Positions 22,311-34,500 of a stretch of 64,000 nt of DNA are shown piece after piece. This DNA is from Eublepharis macularius (taxonomy: Eukaryota; Chordata; Lepidosauria; Squamata; Eublepharidae). Position 1 is the stretch's first letter; every line of letters starts with the position of its first letter. Position numbers and translations under genes: made by a program. Below the pieces are notes generated by a model that worked only from the letters and a program-made list of their open reading frames with translations, was not told the origin of the DNA and did no database searches. The stretch lies in the NCBI RefSeq assembly GCF_028583425.1, contig NC_072801.1, positions 9,196,001-9,260,000 on the forward strand. Direction: 5' to 3'.

Positions 22311-23189
22311 ACTTTTTTTGTGTTGTAATGCATTTTAATGGAGCCCATGCAAGTAAATTGGCATTCCTGGCTCCCATTTTCTCCAATGGGCCTTCGAGCC
22401 TCTCCCATTATTTCCAATGGGCAATCCCGTCATTCCTTTTAGTACATCCCTTTCCCCCTCCCCGGCTGGCATCAGTTCTACTTCTTACCTTTCCTCAGGC
22501 TTTTTTGGGGGGGGAGGGGGGCTGCTTTTGGTGGAAAGTGGCTGGTTGTGCGTGCACTGCCAAAGAGGAAGGAGGAAGTGAGGTGAGACACACACAATTC
22601 CCTTTCAGTCCCAGTGCGACAGGTAGGAGCAAGTCACTGTTGTTGGGTTTAAAGTTGCTGTTTTAAATTCCATTACTTTCCTCCCCCTATCTCCCTTTTG
22701 TTCTCCCTCCCCCTTGCTATTCTCCGATCTCAATGCTGCTCCCCCTTCACTCCAGCAGAGCAGCACCCTGCACTGCGCCCCCCTCTTCATCACCTCCCTT
22801 CTCTCATTCCCCAGTTTACATATATCACCCCACCTTCCCGCTTTCCCCCAATAGTTTATTTCAATATTTATACACCACATGCTTAGCCATTCACTTCAAA
22901 CCATTCACTTCAAACCCAAGGGGGGGGGAGAAGGATGAGCATGGAGGGTAGTTCCCGAAAGGGATCTCTGACAAAGGTGATCAATATTTTAAGGCCTGGA
23001 GAGGGTCGGAGAGAAAGAGAAGGCTTCAGCTCAGTCTCCCCCTTCCAAACATCTCTCTCCTCCAAGCGGGCCCTGTAAGAGAAGCCCTCTTTCTACTGCC
23101 AAGAGTCTCTGGGTTCAGAGAGAGGTGGGAAGAAAGAGAGAGGAGTCCGCCGTGTACAAGCAGGCCATCTTCAAGAAAAGGTAGTCCAG
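22311..23189. other. Unassigned pyrimidine-rich stretch
   Basis: This is a C/T-rich sequence with a G-run near 22503-22521 and (ccaatggg)-like words around 22395-22425. No gene with support is visible. Confidence 0.4.
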
Positions 23190-23400
23190 CATTCCAGAAT
23201 CCAGATCGCTCCTGCCAGCATCATGGACGCAGCTATTGGTTCACCTCCATAATCTTCTGTTCCTGTTGCATTCCACTTCCTCTGACCGGTAGGCTCCAAG
23301 AGAGTACCACCAGTGCACTCATTCCTTTCTGTTGCCTCCTGAGGACTTTTGTTCCTCAAACAATCAACAATATTGGCACCACCAGACAACAATTGTCAGT
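23190..23400 (-). mobile_element. Degraded CR1 ORF1 fragment
   Basis: The segment aligns by eye with 7798-8010 of the near-complete CR1. Shared words include gctcctgcc followed by 'agc', ggttcacctc, gcattcc-cttcct and agagtaccacc. It is much more diverged than the other CR1 copies, so it is older. Confidence 0.55.
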
Positions 23401-24407
23401 TGACACTTCAGCAGATAACTGATTGCCTATTTTTGCCCAATTATTAAATATTGGGTGATGTTCCATCAAGCCAAAAAGACCACTCAGTAGGTACAGACAA
23501 ACTGGGACATTAAACAAAGTCAAAAGGAAGCTGACTGCTGCAGAATCTTCTTGGCTCAGACCTGACTAGGGGCAACGATGATAGCTATAGCCTTGCCAGT
23601 TGCCTCCTTTCCATGCTGTTGCTGGCTGGTTCCAAGTTGAGCAGTGCCTGTGGCACTACCATGCTTGCTCCTGTCCACTTGTGACGGAGACTGTTGCCTC
23701 CGGAACAGCAGCCTGCTGGGAAATTTCTTGGTAAGTGAAAAGCTCAACTAGTACCTGCAAAGGCAGCAACTTAACTTTAAAAAAATGCCCATTAGTACAG
23801 CAAAGCCACCTACAGGCCTCTGCTTACAACAGCCCACACCAAATAATAACGCTTTTTTGAGCTGCAGGATCTGAGTCCAGTGGCACCTTAGAAACCAGCA
23901 AGATTTTCAGAGTCAAAGCTCCCCTTCTTCAGAAACCAGCATTAACTGAATTGTTTTACAATGAGTAATCACACCTATTGATGACTGAAGTTTCCCTGAT
24001 AAAGTTAAGGCTTTAAAAATCTGATCAGCCTTAGACAATTGACTAAACTTTTTTTTTTACTATAAGCCAAAGACTTTCTGCCTGCCCTGCCTTTCTCTAA
24101 CATCAGGGTAGCTCAGCCAGTCCCAGGCAGAAGTGACATCATCACCCTAACTAGCACTGCGCCAGCGTTTGTCTCATTTATTCTGGTGCCGAGTTCTTGT
24201 GTCCCAAGGCCACTATGGTTCCACTTCTCCGCAGACTTTTGAGGTTCACAATTGCAGCAAATATCTGGGCTCCAGCAACAATTGTTAACATTTTTGTGTG
24301 TGGTTCATTTCAACAACAAATGTAAATGAATGCACTATTTTAATCATTTTCAAACAAATCCATGCCTCTGGAAGTGAGCCACTGAGAACTCTGAAATGAA
24401 GATCACA
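23401..24407. other. Unassigned stretch with a weak repeat fragment
   Basis: No gene is seen. At 23866-23945 there is a diverged copy of the gagtccagtggcacc repeat followed by 'cttcttcag'. Confidence 0.4.
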
Positions 24408-26630
24408 GAATCACAGAGTTGGAAGGGGCCATGCAGACCTTCTAGTCCAACCCCCTGCCCAATGCAGGATCAGCCTAAAGCCTCCCTGACAAATATTCAT
24501 CCAGCCTCTTCTTGAAAACTGCCAGTGAAGGGGAGCTCACCACCTCCCTAGGCAGCTGATTCCACCTTTGAAACTACCCTGACCATGAAAAAGTTTTTCC
24601 TAATAGCCAGCCGGTACCTTTCTGCATGTAATTTAAGCCCATTGCTTCGAGTCCTATCCTCTGCTACCAACTGCAACAGCTCCTTGCCCTCCTCCAAATG
24701 ACAGCCTTGCAAATATTTAAAGAGAGCTATCATGTCCCCCCTCAACCTCCTCTTCTCCAAACTAAACATTCCCAAGGCCCTCAGCCTTTCCTCATAGGGC
24801 TCAGTCTCCAGACCCCTGATCATTCTTGTCTCTCTCCTCTGCACCCTCTCGATTTTGTCCACATCCTTTTTGAAGTGAGGCCTCCAGAACTGCACACAAT
24901 ACTCCAGGTGTGGCCTGACCAAGGCAGTATAGAAGAGGGACTATGTGTCAGGTCTTGCCAGGTACTTTTCCAGTCACTTCACTGCATCACTCCAGTGTAT
25001 GAGTTAAAGATGATTTTATTAAGGAAAGATATCAGTTACAAGATACTGCAACATGGTCATTGACCGGAATGCCTAAAGAAGGAAACCAGGTTGGTCTGAC
25101 AAGATCTGTTGGGGACAAAACCATGTTGACTTCCCCGGATCACTAAGTGATCACTAAGTGATGCTTACAGATAGATCCCTTTAAAATCTGCTCTAATATC
25201 TTCCCAGCAACAGAAGTCAGACTGACCGGCCTGTAGTTTCCCGGGTCATCCTTCTTCCCTTTCTTAAAGATTGGGATAACATTCGCTCTTCTCCAATCTT
25301 GTGGCACATCCCCAGTCCTCCAGGAGGCCTTGAAGATGATGGACAGAGGCTCTGCAACTTCTCTAGAAAGTTCGTTTTGTATATTTGTATATTTGTATAT
25401 TTGGTATATTTCTTTGTTGCCAATTTAATTGGAGTATTAGACAGGTGCATAGGGAATGGTGATGTGCGCTGGAACAAAACATCCTGTTTTAAAATATACG
25501 CTGATGAAGTGTGGACTGGCTGAGGCTGAGAATCTCTCTACACGAGACATCTTACACAGGGACGCTCAAGTGTAGAGAGATGCAACGTTAGCTGGGAAGT
25601 ATAGTTTAAAGGGGCTCTTGGGTACACACCATCTGGCCCAGGGGATTTATATTCGTCCAGTGCAGCCAGGTGCCTCTCCACAACCTCTCTGTCAATGTCA
25701 ACTAGCTCCCCAGCTGCCCTGTCGTGTCTACTACCGTCTCTAGATTTGCTCAAGTTCTTCAGGGAGAAAACAGAGGCAAAAGAGTCATTAAGCCTGTCTG
25801 CTTTTTCTCTGTCCTGCATCAGAGTTTCTCCTTCCACTCCCAACAGCAGTCCAATTGCCTCTTTTATCTTGCATTTGCTTCTCACATATCTGTAGAAGCC
25901 TTTCTTATTGTAGCAAGCCCCCCTGGCCAGGCCCAGCTCGTACTGAGCTTTGGTCTCTCTGATGGCTGATCTGCAGTACCTAGTAACCCTCATATACTCC
26001 TCTTTAGAGGTCTGTCCTTCTCTCCATTTCCTGAACATTTCCTTTTTCTCCCTTAGCTTATTCTGGAGCTCTCTGTACATCCACATCAGTTTCTTGGAGC
26101 CCTTACCATGTTTCCGTCTTGCTGGGATAGTGAGGGCTTGAGCTTGCAAAAGCTCATGTTTGAGAAGAGCCCACCCTTCACTCGCTCCTTTCCCTTCCAG
26201 CACACTCCCCCACAGAATGACTCTCATCAAGCCTCTGAGCTCATTGAAGTTGGCCCTATGACAATCTAACCTACAAGTCTGGCTACGAACTTCCTTGGCC
26301 CCCCACAGCAACTGGAATTCAAGGAGGACATGGTCACTTTCCCATAAGGTCCCCACCACCTTCACCCCATTTACCAATTCTTCCCTGTTGGTTAAGTCTA
26401 GTATGGCTGAGCCCCTTATAGCTTCCTCCACCATTTGAAAAAGGAAGTTATTGGCCAGGCAGGTCAGGAAGCTGCATGATACTTGTTGCTTTGCTGAGCT
26501 TGTCTCCCAGCACACATTGGGGAAGTTGAGGTCACCCATAATTATAAGATTCTGATGTCTGGATACTCTACCAATCTGTTTAAGGAGGGCAGTATCCATT
26601 TCCTCTCCCTGGTCAGGCAGTCTGTAATAA
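24408..26630 (-). mobile_element. CR1 LINE in three collinear pieces
   Basis: This is a minus-strand CR1. The 3' end and ORF2 C-terminus are at 24408-24945, a reverse transcriptase piece at 25076-25375, and the upstream reverse transcriptase plus endonuclease part at 25613-26630 (SDHVLLEFQLLWGAKE, NKLREKKEMFRKWREGQ, YKSPGPDGVYPRA). The pieces keep the element order, so they are one insertion. About 0.65 kb of element is replaced by foreign sequence at 24950-25075, and a 0.24-kb insertion lies at 25376-25612. The 5' end is lost near 26630. Confidence 0.85.
25376..25612. repeat. Insertion in CR1 containing a MITE fragment
   Basis: This non-CR1 sequence lies between matching CR1 parts. It begins with a short tandem of gtatattt (about 25378-25408). 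From about 25528 it resembles the left end of the GAGTCTC-ended element at 31226 (gagaatctctcta ... gctcaagtg ... agctggga ... tagtttaaag). Confidence 0.5.
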
Positions 26631-26666
26631 ACATTGATTGACTTGCATTTAGTTCATGCTTATTTG

Positions 26667-27382
26667 CAAGGCTTTTTTTCCTGGGGAAAGAGGTGGGGGA
26701 ACTCTCACCTAAGGCAACTCTTGGCAGAAGGAAGGGAAAGAAGGAAAGAAGGAAAGACAGAGAGAAGGAAGGAAAGGCATGGAAAGACATGGAAAGAGAA
26801 TGGAAGGGAGGGAGAAAGGAAGGGAAAGAAAGAATGAAAGAAAGACATGGAAAGAAGGAAAGAGAAAGGGAGGGAGGGAGGGAGGGAAGAAGGGAAAGAA
26901 GGAAAGATATGGAAAGAAGGACAGAGAAAGGAGGGAGGAAGGGAGGAAAAGAAGGAAAGAGAAAGAAAAAGAAAAAGAAAGGAAGGGTAGGAAAGACATG
27001 GAAAGACATGGAAAGAAGGAAAGAGGAAGAGAGGAAGGAAGGAAGGAAGGAAGGAAGGAAGGAAGGAAGGAAGGAAGGAAGGAAGGCTTCAGCTGGGACG
27101 GGGGAATCCTCCTCCTCTCTGCTGAAGTTTAAAGCCCGTTTGGGGCTTCCCCTGACCAGCTGAAGAGTGGGGGTTAAAGAGCTCCTTTCCAGCATGCAAA
27201 AAGGAGCTCTTTTAACTCCTGCTCTTCAGCTGGTGGGTGGGAATTTCCCCAACCAGGTGAAGAGTGGGGGTTTAAGAGCTCCTTTCCCGCAAATGGCAAG
27301 CTGGTCAGGGCCATCTGAACATGTGACTTTGCAGAGCTGCCGGAATGCCATTCCAGAGCATTCCGGCAGAAAAAAAGGCTTG
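26667..27382. mobile_element. hAT-like element carrying a purine-rich tract
   Basis: This 716-bp element has ends CAAGGCTTTTTTTC and GAAAAAAAGGCTTG and a perfect 8-bp duplication CTTATTTG (26659-26666 and 27383-27390). The first 60 bp resemble the MITEs at 9197, 28587 and 35608, but the interior differs. It contains an almost pure purine tract (about 26728-27086, ending in (GGAA)n) and then a roughly 90-bp segment repeated twice (27110-27300). It has no transposase. Confidence 0.8.
26728..27086 (+). repeat. Purine-rich GGAA/GAAA low-complexity tract
   Basis: About 360 bp of almost only A and G, with ggaaagacatggaaagaagg-type repeats. It ends in a perfect (GGAA) run at about 27028-27086. Long Lys/Arg/Glu-rich or Ser/Phe/Leu-rich open frames here are artefacts of composition. 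Confidence 0.9.
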
Positions 27383-27390
27383 CTTATTTG

Positions 27391-28470
27391 TTCTTTGTCC
27401 CTTCGACCTTAGCTTTCAAGATCTTCTGCAATGGAGTGCTGAGCCTTCTTTCCGAATACATTTTGGAAATCTTAATAGCTGAGAAGTCATCAGTTGATTC
27501 TTCATTCCCCTGTCTGCCAGGGCTCTGATAAAGCTATCACTATACCGTAGAGTGAAGATGTTGGCATATAATTTCTGTAGAAATCTTGGTTTCCGTCGAC
27601 ATTTATCATGGAAGTTTCTGGCCCTTATTGTGAAGCCAAGTTATAAACATATGAGCATGACTATACCTCCTAAATGCTTAGAAGCTAGAAAGCAACTGAG
27701 ATATAAGTTAGAACGCATCTTGCAAGTAAAAAAAATTAAATTCTCCTTTGTGTGAATATTCCTGACCTTGATAACCATAACCCAGAGGGCTGTTTTTGAA
27801 TTCAGCATGAGCTAGAGGCAAGCAAATCGGTCACAAATGTATCTTAACAGGCATCTGTCTACTGTTTGTTGTGAACCAAACAAATAATAAAGCCCCCAGG
27901 TACTCTGTTTCAAAGTTCTGCAGTTCTTTCTATCCACAGCAAACTTTTAATGATGTGGAATACTTCTTCTAGTCGCAACCAAGGAGACCTAGTTGCTCTG
28001 GGAGACCACAAAAATGTGCAAAAAATAAACCCACTGGAGCTCCTTAGATCTATTACTAACAAATGTGTTTCTGTTTGCATTACAGAGGCCCCAGGGTAAG
28101 CAGCTGGCAGCCTTGGGGCTCAATACATCCCTGATGCAATTATATCTGGGCCCTGGTGGCTTTGTCAAATTTCAGTCAAGGGATGACTAAAAGTTTGCCT
28201 GCTATAACTTTGCTCCCAAACAGTTTCTAATTGTAAGAAATAACGAGATTGTACACTCTTAAACTATACTTTTCTACTGATTTTGCTCGCAACATGTATG
28301 CAATATATACCTGTACTAATTTGGCCCCTCTCAGTCCATAACAGCTTGATATGGTCAAATTGTTTACTTCCCGCAAACCAGGATTCTCAGCCCCAGTTCA
28401 ATCCAACTTTAGAGACCTTCTTCTGAAACTATTGGAAATAAAGGATGTTAGAGGAGGCAAAATTCCTTGA
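27391..28470. other. Unassigned intergenic stretch
   Basis: No gene is supported. One short plus-strand frame (27552-27755) has a Lys/Arg-rich end but no recognisable family. Confidence 0.4.
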
Positions 28471-28473
28471 AGA

Positions 28474-28990
28474 TTGTGTCATGTGAGTTCCATGATTTTA
28501 AAGACCATCGCCCTCACTTCCTGGGACATATTGATGTTGGCACACTTTTTGGCTAAGATGCATTTGGAAAAAGGTGGTCTTAGCATCAGGGCTTTTTTTC
28601 TGGGAAAAGAGGTGGTGGAACTCAGTAGTGGAACTCAAGACCGCACAATGACGTCACTTTGGGTCAGCTGGAACAAGGAGGGAGTTTTTTAAAGTTTAAA
28701 TTGCCCTTGGCAAAAATGGTCACATGGCCGGTGGCCCTGCCCCCTGATCTCCAAACAGAGGGGAGTTTAGATTGCCCTCCATACCGCTAGGCAATCTAAA
28801 CTCCGCTCTGTCTGGAGATCAGGGGGCGGGGCCACCGGCCATGTGACCGTTTTCAAGAGGTACCGGAACTCCATTCCACCGCGTTCCCGCTGAGAAAAAG
28901 CCCTGCGTAGCATCAAAGAGGAAGCTTTCTGCCTATCACACTTCACACTGGCTTACTCCCCCTATGGGGAAAGAACCTAAAATCTGGAGA
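28474..28990. repeat. Dispersed repeat interrupted by a MITE
   Basis: The sequence on both sides of the MITE at 28587-28905 is an inverted match to 32500-32665. Shared words after complementing are aagcttt-tgcctatcaca, ttctttcccc-tatgg and 'taagatg'. The 32.5-kb copy has no MITE and serves as an empty-site reference. The family is unnamed. Confidence 0.55.
28587..28905. mobile_element. Fold-back hAT-like MITE, copy 2
   Basis: This 319-bp element is in opposite orientation to copy 1. It starts CAGGGCTTTTTTTC and ends GAGAAAAAGCCCTG. The flanks CTTAGCAT (28579-28586) and CGTAGCAT (28906-28913) are 8-bp duplications with one mismatch. A central palindrome is at 28720-28850. Confidence 0.8.
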
Positions 28991-28999
28991 GACTTTGAC

Positions 29000-30330
29000 T
29001 GAATGCATATGGGAAAGGACGTTTGAGATTGAAATAAGATTAGGTAAAACGGGTGATTTTACATCCAGGTGTGGTTTTCCAGACTATGAAGGGAGCCTCT
29101 TAAGTTGTTGCCAGTGACCCCCCACCCCTCCTGTTATGGAGTCTGCTATGGACTACGCCAGTTTCCTGCCTTGCTGTTTTAAGACTCTGCCAAGAACTCT
29201 GTTAGGGGCAGTGGTGTGTATGCTTGCCCTCCTGCCTCTCTGTGTATGCTTGCCCTCCTGCCTTTCCCCAGTTAAGGACTGTGTTACCTATGTCTGCTTC
29301 CTGCCTCCTTGGGCACAAACCCCACCTGGGCCCAGAGCCATGCCGCCAGCAGCACAGTGCCATCTGGGAGGACCCTCCGCGAGCCTGGCCAGGCACCCCC
29401 GGTCAGTTCCTGCAGGGAGTTCCTTGCAGGACGGTCACTGGGCCTGCCCCCGCCACTGGGCAGCCTGCTAGCCAGCCCACGAAGAGTGCCGGGAGAGAAG
29501 CCATGTTCTCAGGCAGCAGGGAATCACCATGGACAGTTTGCTCTGAGGCTGCCATTCCAAGACCAGGCTCCTGTCATGTTCACAGAGTCCAGCCTCGCCC
29601 TGATATACGTATCGCTGGAAGCCGCCCTGAGATGGAGGCTACGTGCCAACTGTCCAGAACCCCTAATGGACGCATATCAATACAACCACTGCATTCCAGG
29701 GCAGATGCCATCAAGACAACTCCAGCTTCTGGACAGATTCGATCAACCTGCCCAGCACTCCCTCTCCTCCTTTGTTCCCTCTTCCTAAGGTGTCACAATC
29801 ATACATTCAGACCCTAAAGTGGCCCATTAGCTGTAGTTATAGAACCATTAAGCTTTTGTTTCACCCCCTGAGAACCACTGGGAAGGCCCCTGCCTCAGGG
29901 TACATTTTTTGGTACTTAAGCAGGCTCTGCCTGCCACGAGGTACGCACCATTCCTCTCCTGACCCCCAATCATCACTCTGCGTATCTAGTGCAGGCAATG
30001 GATATTGCCCCGCTTCGCTGCTGTCTCTGCTTCTTGCCGTGATCAGGTGAAGTATCACCCCATTCCTTTGATCTCAAGTGGGTTCCCTGCTAATGCAAAC
30101 GGCTCTATTTTTCCAACCTCTTTTATGTTTCTTGCTTGTATGTGCTATTGTGGGCTTATGCAACATCCTAGTAAACACATTTTATATTGATTAGTTGCCG
30201 CCTCTTCGTTGCGTGAGCAATCTGGAAGTACGGACTCTGGTATACATTGGTAAAGATCCGCACTAACTTAAGCCAAACTGCTTGCTAATTTCCCCATAAA
30301 ATAGCAGTTCTGGTAACAAGTGGACTTCTT
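29000..30330. other. Unassigned stretch, possibly an old LTR-type repeat
   Basis: Two overlapping plus-strand frames (29136-29471 and 29224-29817) lack any family motif. The sequence from about 29791 (tgtcacaatcatac) to about 30215 ends in 'gtaaacacattttatattg', which could be an old LTR or a 3' end, but flanking duplications and a partner are missing. Confidence 0.3.
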
Positions 30331-31225
30331 TGCCAGCATCTCTTGCTGCTGTGACAGGGCACCCAATCACAGACAGCCCTGGCGAGCAGGGGGTGGAGCT
30401 ACACTGTGGACCAGAGTGTAAAAGTTTTCCCTTCCCTCTGGTCCAAACAACTTCTTCCTATCCAGAGCCACTGCGAGGGCAGGGGTCAGTTCATCCACCC
30501 AATCAAGGGCAGTCCTGGTGAGCCAGTGGGTGGGGATATTGCTGAGCAGGGTCCTATAGGAGCAAGTTGCCATTTGAATACCTTGCTGCCCATTGCTTGT
30601 TACTCTTGGTTCTTGGCAAAGACACAACCATTTTGATAAAGTCTGACTTGTGTCCAAGTGGAAGCTTTCTGTCTTTCGTGCTCTAAAACTCTACGTAAAC
30701 TATTGCAAAATACAAATAAAATGATGGCTCTATATAGAAAGGGGTGTGTTTAGGAGTAAGATTTAATAAAGTGCCCAGGTAAAAATGGAGTGATTTTACA
30801 TCCAGATGTAATTCCTTTTCAAGACTAGGAAGAAAATAGACTCCAAGCAGTAGAGCTGCTCTGGTTACTGAATCCAAGGGGAAGGCTTCTTTGTGGGGTT
30901 TAAATAACCTGATAAATAAATTGTATGTTGGCCCCAGAAACCTAATTAAAGGATTCCATGTTTGGGCCATTAGCAGACTTTATCGTTCAGCGGTGGAAGC
31001 GTGATTATAGGTGGTTGTGAGCTGGTTCTGCTGGCTGGTGTGTGTGCAGGAGAGAAAATAACAAATCATATACTTGTTTATATTTAGAAAGGAAAGAAGA
31101 GTTAGTTATTCTAGGAACTCCATACTCTGATAGGAAAGGAGAAGAGATGGATCCTTTCTTCTTATCTAGTCTAAGGATGGGCATGGATGCTAGGACAAGT
31201 CCTGCACCCATGATTGCAAGATGGA

Positions 31226-31537
31226 GAGTCTCTCTATACGATACTTCTTTCACAAGGAAGCTCAAGTGAAGGGAGACACAATGATAGCTGGGAGTCATAG
31301 TTTAAAAGCCGAAGGCTCTGTCCATTTCCCCTCTCCACAGGAGGGCAATTTAAAAAGACAGAGCCTCATCACTCCTCAAAGGGTTTGTTAATTGCTGTGT
31401 TTTTAAACTGTCCTCCTGAGGAGAGGGGGAATTGACAGAGCCTTCCGTTCTGCCTTTTTAAACTACAAGTCCCTGCAAACATTGCGTCTTCTTTCACTTG
31501 AGCATCCTCATGAAAGAAATATTCTATAGAGAGACTC
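31226..31537. mobile_element. Fold-back MITE ending GAGTCTCTCTATA
   Basis: This 312-bp element has terminal inverted repeats GAGTCTCTCTATA and TATAGAGAGACTC, and an internal inverted pair around caggagggcaattt and actgtcctcctgag. No convincing flanking duplication could be read, so the superfamily is open. Fragments of the same family are at 13385-13556 and 25528-25612. Confidence 0.6.
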
Positions 31538-34500
31538 ACAGGAGGGAGGAGAAGGAGAGAGATGGTGTCTGGAACAAAGCCAGGAAAAGAAGAGAGAGAA
31601 AGAGGAAGTACTGAGAATCCTCCTCTTCCAATAGGTTCTCTGGGGGATTTAAAGAAATCCACCTAACTTACATTATGGAAAGAGACATAAGGGGAAACCT
31701 GGGTGGATGGAGGAATGCGTGGATAGATATATTAGAAAGATAAGCAAGTAAATAAGTAATGGAAATAAACAGGATCAACTGACTCCTGCCAGAACAGTGG
31801 ACTGGGTTATGAAGAAGCAGAGAGAAAACTTTTACGCTCCAGTCCACCAACCTAGTCTCCCCCACCCCCCCACCCCAACTCACCAGGGCTGCAACCGCAG
31901 GAGGCAGCTCAGCCCCAGCAGCAGGAGATGCAGATAAAGAAGGTCCACTCGAAAGGCTTCCCATGTGTCACCAAAGCCAACATACTTCATAGCCTGGATG
32001 TAAACTCACCCATTTTACCTACTCTTATTTCACAAATATCTTTCCCACACAGAACCATCATGTTTATATTTTATACACATTCAGTTAAAGTCTCCTATTC
32101 TGGAAGCAGCTGGGAAAGATGCTAGCTTCCAGATTAGCTCTAACACGCTGCCTTTCTCAACCCAGATCGTAAAAGGGATCCTTACTCACAGTTTTAGCCA
32201 GTGAACGCGGCATGGTTCAAACATAAGCAAGATACATCTTTATTGGTCCAGATTTGTTGTAGACAAGCGGTAAATTCATTATGACTGTTGCATCCTTGAG
32301 GGAAAGGGTCCGAACAAAGGAGGGAAGAGGACCATAAAACTTTTTAACACCTTCACAGGAAGCCTACAATAAAACTTCTATATTGGAGGGGGACTACAAT
32401 TCTCATGAGTACCAATTGTTAAAGGGACAGTACATAGTTCTGACTACACAGATACTGAGGCTTTCTAAGCTGTGGTTACAGTACATCTCCCCAGGATTTT
32501 AGGTTCTTTCTCCATAGGCAAGAGTAAACCTGTGTGAAGCGTGATAGGCAGAAAGCTTTTCCTTCGGTGCTGGCCAACCTTTCTCCAAGGGCATCTTAAC
32601 CAAGAAGTGTACCAACATTAAGATGGTCCGGGACTGAGGTGTTTAAAGGGCCAGTTGCTTCCATCTCAGCCTGCCTAGCAATTAAAGTGTTCATTAGAGG
32701 GAAATCTAGTTGATCTTTTAGGTTCTATTGGACCTGGATCTTGTTCTTTGGCAAAAATAGGGTCAAACTAGATGTACAGATTTTTAAAAGAGCTGGCTCC
32801 TGATTCCCCAGCCCCAGCTTGTGTTCTGGCAACCACACAGCAGCTGTTGGGAATGGCTGTTAAAAAATAAAGGAAAGCCTCAGAATGCTTATGTTTTCCA
32901 AACTGTTTTCCAAAATATCAAGTGCAGGAGAGGGGAGGGGGGGGGTCTCTGTTTTGACCGGAAGAGATGACAGAAAAGCAACAACGCAGACTCTAATAAC
33001 TTCCTGTCAATTTGATACCAGAGGTGAAGAGAAAAACATCCTCAAGAATCATAAGGACTGAGACATGGCAATGATGCTTCCTCTTTATCCATTGCACCAA
33101 CATTGCTTACTGTTATGGATGAGGTTAATTATCTTCTCAACATCCTACGGTTGCAGAACCACAGAGCATCAACTGCTGAGTCAAAGATGCTTCTTTGAAT
33201 TAGGTCCTGAGGGACCCGGAAGCACTTTTAAATATGGCTTCTGGCAGACAGATGTGCATACAAGCTGGACCATGAAGAAGGTAAAAGCATCTTTCTCTCT
33301 TGCTAAAAAAGATTAGATTATCTTAGCTAATACACTTTTGGTAGACCAAAAAGCAGAAGTTCAGTATTAATATAAAACCAGCAATGTTCTACTATGGAAG
33401 AGTTTGTAGACGGGAGTCAGGGAAGGAGAGAGAGAGCTGGATGCTGTCTGAAAGGCTGGGGCTTTTATTCATGTCGAGTTTTTAATAGTTTTCCTACCTT
33501 TTAATGACTTTTTATTCTTATATTTTATTTTATAAGCCATTTCACGCAGATTTCTGAGCCATATACCTCACTGGTGGCAAAAATGGCAGCGTTATGAGCT
33601 GCTGTTGCAACTTCTCTGTATGTTGTGCCACTTCCTCATCTCTTGATGTCACAGTGGGCAGCCAGTGGCCTGGGGAGGATAGCAAGCACCATGTCCAAAC
33701 AGGAGACGTTCATTAGATGTTTTGAAGAACAGAACTGGCCACACTGCTCACATCTCTAACATCCAGTTCTGGCCACAGAAGTCCACGGTGTTCCTATTTG
33801 CCCTGCCAGAGTCTCTGATCCAGTGGAATTTGCAGTGTTTTATGGTGCTTCAAAAATCAGCGCCACCTCTTTGAGCAGTGACAAGCACAGGAGAAAAGGT
33901 GCAGGGGGTTCCTGCGTCACTGCAAATGACGGCTTTCTTTGATAACCCTTTCAACTCTCTTGAAAGGTATTGCCTGCATACCTTATAGATACCAGTCGGG
34001 ATAGTGTTACATTCTACCCATTTTTGAGCAATGAGAAATTCCAGGTAGAGTTCCCTTCAGAGGGAAAGGCACAGGAGACTGCTGCCTTTGTAATGTTTGC
34101 TTTTATTTATTAATGTACAAACAGGCAGCACAGTCTGCACGGGATTTCCAAAGGCCAACTCTCCCTAAGAGTGCACCTGCATGCATAGCAGCTAAGAACA
34201 GGTTTCCCCCCTCCCCAACAAAAAATGTGCAACTCTGCCCTTTACTGTTCTTCTGCCATCTCCCTTCAGCTGGAAGATCTTCACTGCCTCCAAGCACATT
34301 CCAAAATCTGGAGAGTGCTTCCCCAGATATCAAGAGAGACTGTTCTATTTGTAGCTTCCACTGAAGAAACATCAACTGATCATCTTACAATGCACATACT
34401 ACGTGGCGTTCACCCTTCTGAGTCTACTGAAGTCAACAGAAGGACATAACTCTGTCTCAGGTTGAAGGAAGCCTGATTGAATAGACTTGAGTAGGACCCT

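Noticed and set aside
26542-27195. Lys/Glu-rich and Ser/Phe/Leu-rich frames of 96-217 codons
   Set aside because: They are translations of the purine-rich low-complexity tract and its complement, not proteins.
29136-29817. Plus-strand frames of 111, 159 and 197 codons
   Set aside because: They overlap in different registers, are Pro/Ser-rich, have no recognisable domain and no splice or promoter context. They are probably chance frames in an old repeat.
33065-33316. An 83-codon frame with a hydrophobic start, considered as a vomeronasal receptor first exon
   Set aside because: No V2R signature is present and no further exons follow. The similarity was only a general impression.
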